This document shows positions 43,916-43,997 of a stretch of 43,997 nt of DNA, in pieces. Source of the stretch: Bacillus sp. FJAT-49736. Its GTDB lineage: Bacteria; Bacillota; Bacilli; Bacillales; Bacillaceae_C. The notes under the pieces were generated by a model. The model was given only the letters and a program-made list of their open reading frames with translations, was not told where the DNA came from and did not search any database. Position numbers and translations under genes: made by a program. The stretch is taken from contig NZ_JAGYPI010000008.1 of assembly GCF_018343615.1 (NCBI RefSeq), positions 1 to 43,997 of the forward strand. The letters run 5' to 3'. How positions within the stretch are numbered: the first letter of the stretch is position 1; every line of letters starts with the position of its first letter.

Positions 43916-43997
43916 TTGATAGGTAATTATATTCATAGTGTCCACCCTTTTATACCATGTTGAACTTTTTATTTATAAACTTTCACCAAAAAAAAAA

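Noticed and set aside
43975-43997. Poly-A end of the window as a biological feature or contig end
   Set aside because: A run of about ten A residues is common in AT-rich DNA and cannot be interpreted at a window edge.

Overview
The window looks like chromosomal DNA of a low-GC Gram-positive spore-former-type bacterium, most likely of the family Bacillaceae. The evidence is AT-rich intergenic DNA, strong GGAGG-type ribosome binding sites, several TTG and GTG starts, CcpA-type cre boxes, and close relatives of Bacillus subtilis proteins (bacillopeptidase F, LicH, GmuE, ManA, ComA, LiaG, YknXYZ). The species cannot be fixed from sequence alone. Nearly all genes from 11.8 to 33.4 kb and from 36 kb to the end are on the minus strand.

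Layout. 1-1.9 kb: an aldo/keto reductase cut by the window edge and a divergent NERD-domain protein. 2.0-4.04 kb: the most unusual object, a non-coding 52-bp tandem array of about 39 units between two convergent genes, with a fourfold 208-bp higher-order repeat inside it. 4.2-8.6 kb: a large secreted subtilisin-type protease. 9.1-11.8 kb: a 14-helix drug exporter, the decayed remains of a response regulator and a small membrane protein. 11.8-14.2 kb: a 2-hydroxyacid dehydrogenase and a methionine gamma-lyase with a cre box. 14.3-17.7 kb: a sugar ABC importer operon without its ATPase, with two cre boxes. 17.9-20.6 kb: a YknXYZ/MacB-like exporter. 21.0-25.2 kb: a methyltransferase, an ABC exporter and an MFS exporter in one run. 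25.4-28.2 kb: a cytosolic three-PAS kinase with a ComA-like regulator. 28.4-29.3 kb: a LiaG-like protein. 29.4-33.4 kb: a three-component sugar sensor (binding protein, YesM/LytS-type kinase, YesN-type regulator). 33.5-36.4 kb: an SRPBCC protein, an alpha/beta hydrolase and two small membrane proteins. 36.6-43.9 kb: a PTS beta-glucoside/beta-mannoside/chitobiose cluster (EIIB, EIIC, ChbG-like deacetylase, LicH, two ROK kinases, ManA).

How it works together. The right end imports beta-linked disaccharides through a PTS, cleaves them with LicH, and feeds the sugars into glycolysis through ROK kinases and mannose-6-phosphate isomerase. A cre-like box precedes EIIB. Hairpins and long gaps suggest expression is graded along this cluster. 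The three-component sensor has no transporter next to it. A pair of helically spaced CGCAAAA repeats in front of the sugar ABC operon is a candidate link, but this is inference. Sensing, export and modification genes in the middle suggest responses to antibiotics or envelope stress.

Non-coding structure is rich: the 52-bp array, two separate 21-bp-period clusters (12.9 and 39.6 kb), a dispersed repeat present as two inverted copies (16.3 and 43.4 kb), and many clear intrinsic terminators. No rRNA, tRNA, riboswitch, CRISPR array, complete IS element or prophage was seen.
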